Source of the DNA: CAKZRD01 sp964549155
GTDB taxonomy: Archaea > Nanobdellota > Nanobdellia > Pacearchaeales > GW2011-AR1
Direction of reading: 5' to 3'
Assembly (NCBI GenBank): GCA_964549155.1
Contig: CAZJUG010000009.1
Span: forward strand, 1-26,588
DNA: 26,588 nucleotides
A program made the position numbers and the translations under genes. A model generated the notes under the pieces. That model searched no databases and had not been told where the DNA came from. It saw only the letters and a program-made list of their open reading frames with translations. Below, in pieces: positions 6,436 through 14,145 of this stretch. Numbering within the stretch: position 1 is the first letter of the stretch; every line of letters begins with the position of its first letter.

Positions 6436-7646
6436 ATTTTTTCTACTATTTCTCCAAATCCAATAAGTCTCCAATGGCCTTGGAAATTTCTAGCGATTCC
6501 TACAGATTCTCCTTTTATGGGAACAATGGGGATTTTTAATGAGAGTTCAATTAGGTCTTGCTTAACCTTTTTTATTGTGCCCACAGTTGTAGAAGAGTTT
6601 ACACTTAACATAATCATTTCACTTACTTTCGGAGGTTCAACTTTTCCTCTTTCGGCAATTCCAAAGACTTCTTCAAATAGAGAAACTTTTAGAACAATTG
6701 TTTCTCTTATATCTGGAAGATTTCCATTAGTAGAAATAACAGAACCCGTTAATGAATCTGACTTCGTTAAAGAAGGATCTAAGTCTGTTTCTATAGCTAA
6801 ACTTCCTCCTGGAGAGGCCTCTTTCAATTTAAAGTTTCCTTTTTGCAAGGAAACTATTTTTGTCCTTACAGGAATATAACTTATTTGATTTTGCTTTTTT
6901 TGAATCAGTCCAGGTTTAAGCTCAATTTCATCTCCAACCCTAAGTATACCTTTCTTTAAACTTCCTCCGAGTACTCCGCCGTGCAATTCTTGTAAGTCTG
7001 TTCCGGGTTTATTTATATCGAAACTTCTAGCGACAAAAAATAATGGAGAAGTCTTTGGATCTCGCTCGGGAACTTTTATTTTGCATAGTTCTTCTAAAAC
7101 GACTTCCAAGTTTATCCCTTGCTGTGCAGAAATAGGGATGATGGGGGAATTCTCAGCAATAGTTCCTTTTACAAAGCTTTTAATATCCTTAAAATTATTA
7201 ATCGCTTCTTCTTTCGAAACTAAGTCTATTTTATTTTGAACGACAATAACATTTTTTATGTTTTTTGCTTTCAGTGCTACTAAATGTTCTCTCGTTTGAG
7301 GTTTTATTCCTTCATTTGCTGCAACTACGAGAATTGCAGCATCCATAATCGCTGCTCCTGAAAGCATTGTTGCCATTAACATCTCATGTCCAGGAGCATC
7401 AACGAATGTAATATATCTAACAGGTTCTCCATTAGAATCTTTCTGAGTGGTTAGTTTTCCATCTTCTTTCCTTATGACTGCATCAGAATAACCTAATTTA
7501 ATTGTGATTCCTCTTTTCAATTCTTCCGAATGTGTATCTGCCCATTTCCCACTAAGTTTGTAAAGGAGAGTTGTTTTTCCATGGTCTATATGTCCAACAA
7601 TTCCTACATTGATTGTTTCAAGTTTTGAGATATCTACTTCTTTCAT
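6432..7646 (-). CDS. aif2g: Translation initiation factor aIF2, gamma subunit
   Basis: 404 residues; the GTPase core of aIF2 that binds Met-tRNAi. Motifs: P-loop GHIDHGKT (17-24), switch 1 region with EELKRGITIKLGY, G3 DAPGHE, G4 NKID, and G5 SAQQG. Domains II and III follow, with the conserved RSFDINKPG and GGVLGGSLKKG segments. Between switch 1 and DAPGH most archaeal gamma subunits carry a four-cysteine zinc knuckle. Here that segment (IRKEDGKLTTQKDSNGEPV) has no cysteine, so the zinc site is lost. The start is supported by a TATA box at 7667-7675. It is monocistronic. Confidence 0.95.
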   Translation of the reverse strand: MKEVDISKLETINVGIVGHIDHGKTTLLYKLSGKWADTHSEELKRGITIKLGYSDAVIRKEDGKLTTQKDSNGEPVRYITFVDAPGHEMLMATMLSGAAIMDAAILVVAANEGIKPQTREHLVALKAKNIKNVIVVQNKIDLVSKEEAINNFKDIKSFVKGTIAENSPIIPISAQQGINLEVVLEELCKIKVPERDPKTSPLFFVARSFDINKPGTDLQELHGGVLGGSLKKGILRVGDEIELKPGLIQKKQNQISYIPVRTKIVSLQKGNFKLKEASPGGSLAIETDLDPSLTKSDSLTGSVISTNGNLPDIRETIVLKVSLFEEVFGIAERGKVEPPKVSEMIMLSVNSSTTVGTIKKVKQDLIELSLKIPIVPIKGESVGIARNFQGHWRLIGFGEIVEKI

Positions 7647-7666
7647 GTATATCGGAATTAATGTAG

Positions 7667-7675
7667 GTTTTTAAG
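7667..7675 (-). promoter_or_regulatory. TATA box of aIF2 gamma
   Basis: The minus strand reads CTTAAAAAC, centred about 25 bases before the ATG at 7646. Confidence 0.55.
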
Positions 7676-7737
7676 GGTTTGTGGAAAGAAAATGTTACAA
7701 TATAAATTCTTAAAAACATTGTTTTTAAAGAGCCTAT

Positions 7738-7893
7738 ATGGAATCTTGTATTTTTCATTCAGATGTATATGAGGAAATAGTAAAATACTTGACTGAAATC
7801 TCCAGAAGCAACGGAACATATGCAGAATTCTTAGGGTACCCCCCTTCAAAACAATGCAAGAAAGAAGAATCCTTCCAGTTGGAACTTTAGTGA
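7738..7893 (+). CDS. 5' part of a small gene, apparently frameshifted
   Basis: 51 codons from ATG 7738 (MESCIFHSDVYEEIVKYL), with TTAAAAAC at 7710-7717 giving leaderless spacing, so this is the frame the promoter points to. Sequence is protein-like up to AEFLGYPP, then reaches the run CCCCCC at 7839-7844. Beyond it this frame continues with lysine-rich sequence and stops at 7893, while the -1 frame continues as an open, better-looking protein to 8102. Family not recognised. Confidence 0.5.
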
Positions 7894-8102
7894 GGAGGAG
7901 CTTTGCTCGAGGGGGTGCAGATGATTTTTACAGATTGACCCTGGATGGAATGCTAGAAGGTGTTGTGGGGGTTGAGATGTATCCTGGGATGGAAGGCAGA
8001 TTTTTTCCAGAAAACCTATTGTCAGAAGAAGTTGCGAAACAGGGATGGACTCTGAGTCCAGTGAATGTCTCAAGGATTGTAAGAACTCTTCAGGGTTTGT
8101 AG
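7854..8102 (+). CDS. 3' part of the same small gene, in the -1 frame
   Basis: The open frame gives 82 codons from an internal ATG at 7854 (MQERRILPVGTLVRRSF) and ends RTLQGL. It has no promoter or ribosome-binding site of its own. A one-base slip at the C-run upstream joins it to the frame from 7738, giving about 121 residues with a junction reading LGYPPFKTMQERR. The predicted product is mixed helix and strand with no membrane span; the segment GMLEGVVGVEMYPGMEGRFFPENLL looks globular. I do not recognise the family. Explanations are a homopolymer sequencing error, a true mutation, or programmed -1 frameshifting at C CCC CCT. Confidence 0.6.
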   Translation: MQERRILPVGTLVRRSFARGGADDFYRLTLDGMLEGVVGVEMYPGMEGRFFPENLLSEEVAKQGWTLSPVNVSRIVRTLQGL

Positions 8103-8106
8103 AAAT

Positions 8107-8730
8107 TTATTCCCTAAAGACAAATATTTTGATTGCATCAAAAAATCTAAAGATTATCTCAACTAGGAATATGAAGATTAAGTATGTGGGAATTAAAGAT
8201 AAAAGTTCTGGAATTTCAGAAATTCTTTCTAAAATTAAGTTCAATGAAAAAAATCTTTCGCCAGTTAATGCTAGAGCTAGAAGGGTGAATGGAAGCATTT
8301 TTGCTAAATCTTGAGCGAGATTTTGGCTAGTAAATGAACTAATCCTTATTGCAGAAATTAATGCTGTACAAACTAAAAGAATTGTATTTATCTCCAAATT
8401 CTTAGCTAGAACAAGTAAAAAGATTGAATAGAAACCGAACCAAATGACTATGAAAAACGGGAGAACCACAATATATTCAACCAGATAAACAAAAAATCCA
8501 AAAAAAGAAGAAATTGTTGGATGAGATGAATAGAGATACTCCTTGAAGTTAAAATTAAAGAGGTTCTTTCTTGAAAAGAGTTTGTAAGAGTAGAATATGA
8601 AAAGAGAATAAACTAAGATAAGAACTGTAAATGAGATTAAACGAAAAATGGTTGATTGTAAAAGAGCCGATGAAGAAAAAACCTCTGGGATTTGCTCTAG
8701 AATCTCACCCCCAAATACTTCTGAATCCAT
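8107..8730 (-). CDS. Polytopic membrane protein, DPANN-conserved type
   Basis: 207 residues with about five to six hydrophobic segments: STIFRLISFTVLILVYSLF near 26-44, two in the 70-110 region, one near 115-133, one near 147-156 and one near 183-200. The cytosolic-looking basic loop SYKLFSRKNLF follows the first span. A short charged stretch NLAQDLAKMLPFTLLAL precedes the last spans. The pattern (E.PEVFSSSALLQSTIFR, then FFIVIWF, then LAQDLAKMLPFTLLAL) matches a conserved but uncharacterised archaeal family as I remember it. TATA box at 8752-8760 gives leaderless spacing to ATG 8730. Located just downstream of S6e on the same strand. Function unknown. Confidence 0.75.
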   Translation of the reverse strand: MDSEVFGGEILEQIPEVFSSSALLQSTIFRLISFTVLILVYSLFIFYSYKLFSRKNLFNFNFKEYLYSSHPTISSFFGFFVYLVEYIVVLPFFIVIWFGFYSIFLLVLAKNLEINTILLVCTALISAIRISSFTSQNLAQDLAKMLPFTLLALALTGERFFSLNLILERISEIPELLSLIPTYLIFIFLVEIIFRFFDAIKIFVFRE

Positions 8731-8751
8731 GTTTAATTTAGAAATCTATAC

Positions 8752-8760
8752 ATTATAAAT
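8752..8760 (-). promoter_or_regulatory. TATA box of the membrane protein gene
   Basis: The minus strand reads ATTTATAAT, 26 bases before the ATG at 8730, within the 34-base gap after S6e. Confidence 0.5.
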
Positions 8761-8764
8761 GTTT

Positions 8765-9163
8765 TTATTTATCAGAAGGCTCTGCAGTCTCTTCTTTTTT
8801 CTTAAAAAGCTCTGTAGCTTTTGTTTTTCCTTCTTTTGTAACTTGTAAGTTCAATTGAACTGTGTCTAGAGAAACTTCATTTCCCCTAATTGTCTTCCTT
8901 ACTCTTACTCCTTCTCTTGTGTCTCTCATTCCAAGACCCTTTTTCAAAAGAACTTTTCTTAAGTTTGGTCCTTTTTGATTCTTAAATCCTGGAAAACCAG
9001 CCTTATCTGATGTTCCCTTCAATTCTAATTCATATCCTTCCAATTCTGGAGAAATTTGCTCACCGGGAATCTTATCTCCGATTAAGATCCCAACAAGACT
9101 CTCGTTGTCGGACTCGTATTTTCTAGTAATTTCTTTATAGCTGACATTTGCTTTGAATACCAT
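8765..9163 (-). CDS. rps6e: Ribosomal protein S6e
   Basis: 132 residues; small-subunit protein shared by archaea and eukaryotes. Conserved features are LVGILIGDKIPGEQISPELEGYEL, the segment GTSDKAGFPGFKNQKGPNLRKVLL, and the basic block GVRVRKTIRGNEVSLDTVQLNL. A short acidic-lysine tail (FKKKEETAEPSDK) extends past the core. TTTATAAAA at 9185-9193 (plus-strand reading) is 26 bases before the ATG, so the start is well supported. In other archaea S6e is often near aIF2 gamma; here aIF2 gamma is 1.1 kb downstream on the same strand. Confidence 0.93.
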   Translation of the reverse strand: MVFKANVSYKEITRKYESDNESLVGILIGDKIPGEQISPELEGYELELKGTSDKAGFPGFKNQKGPNLRKVLLKKGLGMRDTREGVRVRKTIRGNEVSLDTVQLNLQVTKEGKTKATELFKKKEETAEPSDK

Positions 9164-9184
9164 GGTAACTCAGTGAAATGTTGC

Positions 9185-9193
9185 TTTATAAAA
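9185..9193 (-). promoter_or_regulatory. TATA box of S6e
   Basis: TTTTATAAA on the minus strand, centred about 26 bases before the ATG at 9163. Confidence 0.55.
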
Positions 9194-9228
9194 CTTACGA
9201 ATTCAATCTTTTATGTTTTTAGTCTGAA

Positions 9229-9241
9229 AAGCTTTTTAAAG
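9229..9241 (+). promoter_or_regulatory. BRE/TATA element of the small gene at 9262
   Basis: AAAGCTTTTTAAA (9228-9240, followed by G) is the same element seen before other genes. Its TATA part is about 25 bases before ATG 9262 but only 10 bases before ATG 9247, which decides the start. Confidence 0.55.
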
Positions 9242-9261
9242 ATAGAATGTTTTTGAACATT

Positions 9262-9537
9262 ATGATAATAAAGAGGCAGTCCAAACCAATTGCAAATCTC
9301 AAAAAAGGAGACAAGGTAATTGTTGATAGTCATGCTCTTGAAGTCGATAGCCATTATGTCTTCATAAAACATAAAAACACAAATGAGATGATTATTGAAC
9401 TTTTTAATCCTAAAACCGATAAAGAGTATCAGTTGAGGTATTTTGATGACCAGGTAGAGACCAGTCTTGAATTCTATTATTTACAAGGCGAGTTTCAATA
9501 TATGCGAGTTGATAGTGTAAAAGAAGTTGAGTGGTAA
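9262..9537 (+). CDS. Small hypothetical protein, probable beta barrel
   Basis: 91 residues from ATG 9262 (MIIKRQSKPIANL). The upstream ATG 9247 lies too close to the TATA box to be in the message. The sequence opens with a basic strand, then LKKGDKVIVDSHALEVDSHYVFI, which resembles an SH3- or KOW-like small barrel, and later YQLRYFDDQVETSLEFYYLQ. There are no cysteines and no membrane span. Function unknown. It is convergent with UMP kinase; the 40-base gap between them is T- and A-rich and may terminate both. Confidence 0.7.
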   Translation: MIIKRQSKPIANLKKGDKVIVDSHALEVDSHYVFIKHKNTNEMIIELFNPKTDKEYQLRYFDDQVETSLEFYYLQGEFQYMRVDSVKEVEW

Positions 9538-9577
9538 TTTTTAAATTTTTTTATTTTATAACACTAATAAATTTAGA

Positions 9578-10267
9578 CTAACCCTCAATTATCGTTCCAA
9601 TAAACTCCCTTCCGTTCAATAAATTATCTAATTGTTTTACATCATCCCCGATTATAACGGTTTTTATTTTGTTTTTCTTGATAATCCTCATAGCAGTATG
9701 ATCTACTGGTGCATGCATCCCTGGTTTTGATTCTATCTTCATAACTAAATCGTTAAATTCCTGAATTGTTGCCCTTGGAATGAATTTTGCATCTTTATGT
9801 TTCTTAGGATTTTTATCATATAGTCCCTTAACATTTGTCAAATTTATAAAATCGGTTTTTAGGTAATTTGCTAATCTTACTGCAGTAGAATCTGATGTTT
9901 GTTCTGGAGAATATATTAATCCCCCACAAAAGACAACATCGTTCCTCAAGAGAAGATTTTTTATAGATTTCATATCGTGGGGAATTCCCTTTTTTGGATC
10001 TACACCAAAAAAATAGGACATGAATCTTGCATTGAGTCTTGTTACAGAAATTCCCGAAAGATCTTGGAGATAGTTCTTCTTTTTTTCCTCTGCTAAAGCT
10101 TTTATATATTTTCTTGCAACACTTCCCCCCCCACAAACTATTACAAACTTAAACCTCTTAGTGTTCTTGGTTATTACCTCCCTAAATTTCCTAAGAAATT
10201 GAAGGTTAATCTCATTTGGAATGATAAGACTCCCCCCAAGGGATAATACTTTTACCTCTTTTTTCAT
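9578..10267 (-). CDS. pyrH: UMP kinase (amino-acid-kinase family, archaeal type)
   Basis: 229 residues, as for archaeal UMP kinases (about 225). It converts UMP to UDP with ATP in pyrimidine nucleotide synthesis. N-terminal lysine-glycine loop VLSLGGSLIIP (residues 7-17), phosphate-binding VCGGGSVARKYI (near 44-55), NDVVFCGGLIYSPEQTSDSTAVRLA with the conserved TSDSTA, the LTNVKGLYDKNPKK nucleotide-binding segment, and the end GREFIGTIIEG all fit. Promoter: minus-strand CTTATAAAA at 10289-10297, leaderless spacing. Monocistronic. Confidence 0.92.
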   Translation of the reverse strand: MKKEVKVLSLGGSLIIPNEINLQFLRKFREVITKNTKRFKFVIVCGGGSVARKYIKALAEEKKKNYLQDLSGISVTRLNARFMSYFFGVDPKKGIPHDMKSIKNLLLRNDVVFCGGLIYSPEQTSDSTAVRLANYLKTDFINLTNVKGLYDKNPKKHKDAKFIPRATIQEFNDLVMKIESKPGMHAPVDHTAMRIIKKNKIKTVIIGDDVKQLDNLLNGREFIGTIIEG

Positions 10268-10288
10268 GAAGTTTATATAACTTTAGCT

Positions 10289-10297
10289 TTTATAAGT
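10289..10297 (-). promoter_or_regulatory. TATA box of pyrH
   Basis: Minus-strand CTTATAAAA centred about 26 bases before the ATG at 10267, in an 82-base divergent promoter region shared with scpB. Confidence 0.55.
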
Positions 10298-10321
10298 TTG
10301 TCGAATTTGAAAACTCAATCC

Positions 10322-10330
10322 TTTTAAATA
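10322..10330 (+). promoter_or_regulatory. TATA box of the scpB operon
   Basis: TTTTAAATA, centred about 25 bases before the ATG at 10350. Confidence 0.6.
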
Positions 10331-10349
10331 TAGATTTCTTGGTTTTTTC

Positions 10350-10937
10350 ATGGAAGATATAGAAAAAGAGATTGCTATAAAAAATTCTCCAATAATAACT
10401 GGGGAAACTGCAGAAGAGATGGATTCTTTATTTGACAACAAGGAATTGGAATCACAGGAAAAAGTTGAAGCAGCTTTGTTCATTGCTGGGAAGTTTTTGA
10501 ATATTCAAGAGATGGTAATGTTAACAGATGTTAATCCTTTAATGTTAAAAGAGATTCTTTATAAATTAGAAAAGAAATATTCTGCAGGTGCAATAAAAAT
10601 AATCCACAGAAATAATTCTTGGAAGATGGATGTTGCAGAAAAATATCATCCTATCGTAAACAAACTTGCTACAGGTTCTACAGAATTTAGTAAGGCAGAA
10701 CAAGAAACTCTTGCAGTTATTGCATATAAACAACCAATCAAACAATCGGTTGTAATCAAAATAAGGGGAAATAAAGCTTATGACCACATTCACAAATTCG
10801 TAGAGACTGGGCTAGTAGTTTCGAAAAGAGAAGGACATACAAATGTTTTAACATTGTCTGAAGACTTCTACGAATATTTTTATGTCCAAAAAGGAGAGAA
10901 GGGAGAAATTGAGGAAATAGGGGAAATAAAAGAGTAA
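10350..10937 (+). CDS. scpB: Segregation and condensation protein B (ScpB)
   Basis: 195 residues. ScpB is the winged-helix (kite) dimer that binds ScpA in the SMC condensin complex for chromosome compaction. The first winged helix begins at KVEAALFIAGKFLNIQEMVML (near 38) and the second at FSKAEQETLAVIAYKQPIKQSVVIKIRG (near 110), the strongly conserved ScpB signature. The last part HKFVETGLVVSKREGHTNVLTLSEDFYEYF matches the wing. The N-terminal 35 residues are an acidic extension. ScpA and SMC are not in the window. A GT2 gene starts one base after its stop. Confidence 0.9.
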   Translation: MEDIEKEIAIKNSPIITGETAEEMDSLFDNKELESQEKVEAALFIAGKFLNIQEMVMLTDVNPLMLKEILYKLEKKYSAGAIKIIHRNNSWKMDVAEKYHPIVNKLATGSTEFSKAEQETLAVIAYKQPIKQSVVIKIRGNKAYDHIHKFVETGLVVSKREGHTNVLTLSEDFYEYFYVQKGEKGEIEEIGEIKE

Positions 10938-10938
10938 T

Positions 10939-12168
10939 ATGGAATGGATAACAGGAGTCTATTTTTTTTACATGTTTGTAGCGATATACTTCCTTATGAT
11001 TACTCTAATTTTATATATAAGAAACAGGAAAATTCTTAGATATTATCCTCCACTAAATGAAACATATTCACTCTCAGTATTAGTGCCTGCATATAACGAA
11101 GAGAAGACAATTGGTAGCACAATAAAAAATATATTTTTATCAGATTACAAGGGACTTTTAGAGGTGATTGTTATTGATGACGGGAGTGCCGATAAAACCT
11201 CGAAAGTCGTTAAGGATTTAATTAAGAAGTATGGAAATAAACTTAAATTAATCACTAAAAAGAATTCTGGAAAGGCTGACTCCCTGAATATTGCGATAAA
11301 TCTTGCAAAAGGAGAATTAATAGCTGTAATTGATGCAGATAGTTTCCCAGAAAAAGAAGCATTTTCCAGAATGGCTGGCCACTTTAGTGATTCGTGTGTT
11401 GGAGCTGTAACTGCTGCATGTACTCCAAGAAATAGAAAAACATTGCTAGAGAAATTGCAGAGCATAGAATACAAAGTAATTGCCCTCACAAGAAAACTCT
11501 TAGAGTATATAGATTCTATCTATGTTGTGCCAGGATCGCTATCAATCTATAGAGCAAAGGCACTTAAGGAAATTAGAGGATTTGATACTAAAAATCTTAC
11601 GGAAGATATAGAATCTACATTCCATCTTTTGAAAGACAATTGGAAAATTAGAATGAGTCTTTGTGCTAGAGTAAAAACAATAGTTCCAGATAAGATAACC
11701 CCCTGGTTTAGACAGAGAGTTAGATGGACCGTAGGAGGATTTCAAGTTCTTAATAAATACAAACGAAACATATTAAGGAAGAATATGCTGGGATATTTTG
11801 TAATACCCTTCTTTTCATTAGGATTTATACTAGCAATAGTGGGGATGTTTATATTTGGATATCTGTTCTCTAAAAGATTTTTGTATAGTTTCTTTATTGC
11901 AAAATTTGGTGCGGTTGCTGAAACAAGTTTTATTTATCTCCCCGACATTGTTGTACCTATGAGCATATTAAATTATTTTGGGATAATCATGTTTTTGATG
12001 TTTTTTTTGTTTACAATATTTGTTTTAGCTATGATGAAGGATGACATTTTAGAAAAGCAAAGTCTTTTTAACCTTATTTTATACATGACAATATACCTTA
12101 TTTCGTATTCGGTTGTTACTATAACTGGAATAATTAGTTGGATAAGGGGAAATACAAAATGGCGATAA
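10939..12168 (+). CDS. Membrane-bound family 2 glycosyltransferase
   Basis: 409 residues. A membrane anchor at 7-27, then a GT-A domain: VLVPAYNEEKTIG (48-60), VIDDGS (78-83), the nucleotide-sugar DxD as DADS (132-135), acceptor motif TED (221-223) and QRVRW (259-263), the Q(Q/R)xRW signature of processive enzymes such as cellulose, chitin or hyaluronan synthases and of PgaC. Three or four membrane spans follow (about 284-308, 341-363, 377-399). It probably builds or exports a surface polysaccharide at the cytoplasmic membrane; sugar unknown. It begins one base after scpB, so it is co-transcribed, and its end overlaps the next gene by 10 bases. Confidence 0.88.
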   Translation: MEWITGVYFFYMFVAIYFLMITLILYIRNRKILRYYPPLNETYSLSVLVPAYNEEKTIGSTIKNIFLSDYKGLLEVIVIDDGSADKTSKVVKDLIKKYGNKLKLITKKNSGKADSLNIAINLAKGELIAVIDADSFPEKEAFSRMAGHFSDSCVGAVTAACTPRNRKTLLEKLQSIEYKVIALTRKLLEYIDSIYVVPGSLSIYRAKALKEIRGFDTKNLTEDIESTFHLLKDNWKIRMSLCARVKTIVPDKITPWFRQRVRWTVGGFQVLNKYKRNILRKNMLGYFVIPFFSLGFILAIVGMFIFGYLFSKRFLYSFFIAKFGAVAETSFIYLPDIVVPMSILNYFGIIMFLMFFLFTIFVLAMMKDDILEKQSLFNLILYMTIYLISYSVVTITGIISWIRGNTKWR

Positions 12169-12830
12169 ATCAGAAACATGTCTTTTGGGAAGCTTTGGTA
12201 ATAAGCATCTTCATATTCGGTATCGGATTTATAGGGGGGATGTTCTTAGAAAACAATAGATCTGCAGAAACCTTAGAATTATACTTGTCTTCAGAATCTA
12301 ATCTTCTAGATATGCAAATGTTTTCAGATTTAACAAAGAACTCCAATGGAAGTTGTGACTTACTAATTAATAAAAACATTGAATTTGGCAATATGATTTA
12401 TCGTGATGCGACGAGAATAGAAAAATATGAAGAAGCTCAAAAAATTACTCCTGAAATTATTGGGCAACATAGAAGATACGACTTATTAAGGACTCTATTT
12501 TGGATGAATAGTATTAAAATAAAAGAAAATTGTGGTGGAGTTAGTACAGTAGTTTATTTTTACGAGTATGAGCCGTCAGATATTAGTTTAAGAGCTAAAC
12601 AGAAAGTTTTCTCAAGGTATCTCTCTGATTTGAAGGAAGAATTTGGAGGAGATATTGTTCTTATTCCCCTAGCTATTAATATGGATTTGAGTTCTTTAGA
12701 AATTATGATGGAAAATTATAATATAAACAGCACTGGAATATTGGTTGATGAGACTATTTTTATAGAACAAGATGTAGAACTTTCAGAAGCTAGAGAATAC
12801 CTATCCAAACTCTACCACAATAATCCTTAA
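12159..12830 (+). CDS. Membrane-anchored protein with a degenerate thioredoxin-like domain
   Basis: 223 residues from ATG 12159, overlapping the GT2 gene; the frame also reaches a TTG at 12138. One N-terminal span (about 9-29) is followed by a predicted helical external or internal region. The C-terminal domain from about residue 127 has the layout of thioredoxin folds: STVVYFYEYEPSDISLRAK, then a long helix, GGDIVLIPLAINMDL, then YNINSTGILVDETIFIEQDV. The usual CxxC after the first strand is replaced by EPSD, so redox activity is not expected. Fold assignment is inference from pattern. Role may be tied to the upstream glycosyltransferase. Confidence 0.65.
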   Translation: MAINQKHVFWEALVISIFIFGIGFIGGMFLENNRSAETLELYLSSESNLLDMQMFSDLTKNSNGSCDLLINKNIEFGNMIYRDATRIEKYEEAQKITPEIIGQHRRYDLLRTLFWMNSIKIKENCGGVSTVVYFYEYEPSDISLRAKQKVFSRYLSDLKEEFGGDIVLIPLAINMDLSSLEIMMENYNINSTGILVDETIFIEQDVELSEAREYLSKLYHNNP

Positions 12831-12854
12831 AAAATAGAATAAATTGAGATTTTT

Positions 12855-13592
12855 ATGGAATGCAAGATTTGTGGTAAAACTGACGAAGAAACTGAATTGT
12901 TTAGAGGAATTTTCGAGGAGAAAATTGAATCTGTATGTTCTGAATGTGCTCGAGTGGAAAATATTCCATTGATTAAGAAACCAAATCCAGAGAGTTTTGA
13001 AGAAAGAAGAGAGAATCTTTCTGTAAGACAAAGAATGGAAAGAATGGCAAATCCTCCCAAACCGATTCCTAAGGAACATTTTATTGCTCATAAGAACCTT
13101 GCAAAACTTAATTTTCCCACAAAAAGAGAGGACCATCCAGAACTTGTAGAAAACTACGATTGGGTTTTGAAGACTGCTAGAAGAAGAAAGAAAGTAACCC
13201 AAACTCAAATGGCTGAAGAATTGATTGTTCCACTCCAAGTTATAATTGATTTGGAGTCTGGGAAGATTGCTAAAGATTTTCTTAATTACTTAGACAAGAT
13301 AGAAAATTTTTTAGGAGTCAAAATAAGGAAGAAGTATTCTGAAAATTTTAGAATGCAAAGAAAACCTGAAAATGATGAAGAAGAAAAAATTGTTTTGGAA
13401 TCTGTAAGAGCAAACATGGACAAACTTGGGAAAGGAGCTAAGGAGAAAGAAATGAATCTTAGCGATAGAAAAAGTTTAAGTAAATGGACCCTAAGAGATT
13501 TGGTTAACTTGAAAAGGAAAAAGGAAAGCGAAGATCTTTTGAAAGCAGAAAAATCTGAAATTGTGGGTGATGATTTAGAATTAGAAGAGTAA
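12855..13592 (+). CDS. aMBF1, archaeal multiprotein bridging factor 1
   Basis: 245 residues. N-terminal zinc ribbon with CKIC and CSEC (residues 3-6 and about 33-36). A basic linker precedes a Cro/C1-type helix-turn-helix (ENYDWVLKTARRRKKVTQTQMAEEL, then LQVIIDLESGKI, near 94-140), the core shared with eukaryotic MBF1. That factor bridges TBP and regulators, and in archaea it contacts the 30S subunit. The 70-residue C-terminal extension, charged with a SLSKWTLRDLVNLKRKKE segment, is longer than in typical homologues of about 160 residues. TTAAAAAAT at 12828 lies about 25 bases upstream. Confidence 0.88.
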   Translation: MECKICGKTDEETELFRGIFEEKIESVCSECARVENIPLIKKPNPESFEERRENLSVRQRMERMANPPKPIPKEHFIAHKNLAKLNFPTKREDHPELVENYDWVLKTARRRKKVTQTQMAEELIVPLQVIIDLESGKIAKDFLNYLDKIENFLGVKIRKKYSENFRMQRKPENDEEEKIVLESVRANMDKLGKGAKEKEMNLSDRKSLSKWTLRDLVNLKRKKESEDLLKAEKSEIVGDDLELEE

Positions 13593-13599
13593 GGGATTA

Positions 13600-14145
13600 A
13601 TGGAAAAAAGAAACAAATGTGATGTTAAGGGTTCTGGTTTGAATAGTTTCCAAAGAGTTCATTTACCGAGAGCAATTAGAGATTACTTCGAGAGAAATCC
13701 TTCATTAGGAGATATTGATTCTGCAGGAATGGAGTTTATACAAGGCCAAAATTATCGTGCTTGGGCATCAGGAATAAAGGCGAGATATTGTAATTTTATT
13801 TGCCCAGTTAAAGTAGACTGCGGGATTATCTGGGATACTCCTGCTTATCCCCATCAAGATGTTGAACTTTCAGGAGTGAGGAGAGCATTAGAAACTAAAG
13901 GATTAGATTTTTTATATGTTCCCTCTAAAAGAGAGCTTCAAGCAGAAGTTGGAAGAAATAAATGGTTCATTTCCCAAAAGAAAAACTATGAGGTTTGTTG
14001 GGGGATTGCAGAAGAAGACTATATTGCAAATTATTTGGATGATTTTGAAAGAGGATTTTGTATAAATGAACCTCCAGAAATAGTTCGGAAAGAACTTGAA
14101 GAATATGAGTTGACAAAAGTGTTTGCAGAAATTATCGGACAGTGA
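13600..14145 (+). CDS. Hypothetical protein downstream of aMBF1
   Basis: 181 residues, seven bases after the aMBF1 stop and probably co-transcribed. I do not recognise it. It has six cysteines, including C-x3-C within RYCNFICPVKVDC, and an aromatic, acidic composition (DYFERNP, EEDYIANYLDDFE). There is no membrane span or signal peptide. The last 14 bases overlap the convergent DUF357 gene. The clustered cysteines could bind metal (inference). Confidence 0.7.
   Translation: MEKRNKCDVKGSGLNSFQRVHLPRAIRDYFERNPSLGDIDSAGMEFIQGQNYRAWASGIKARYCNFICPVKVDCGIIWDTPAYPHQDVELSGVRRALETKGLDFLYVPSKRELQAEVGRNKWFISQKKNYEVCWGIAEEDYIANYLDDFERGFCINEPPEIVRKELEEYELTKVFAEIIGQ

Noticed and set aside
7658..7849. Minus-strand 63-codon frame upstream of aIF2 gamma
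   Set aside because: Covers the divergent promoter region and reads as low-complexity Phe/Asn/Leu sequence, typical of A+T-rich intergenic DNA.
7846..8073. Minus-strand open frame across the small gene near 8 kb
   Set aside because: Composition is Ser/Leu/Phe-rich as expected for an antisense shadow. The plus-strand frame has the better protein character and a promoter.
8045..8314. Plus-strand 89-codon frame
   Set aside because: Antisense to the conserved membrane protein at 8107-8730 and lacks a promoter.
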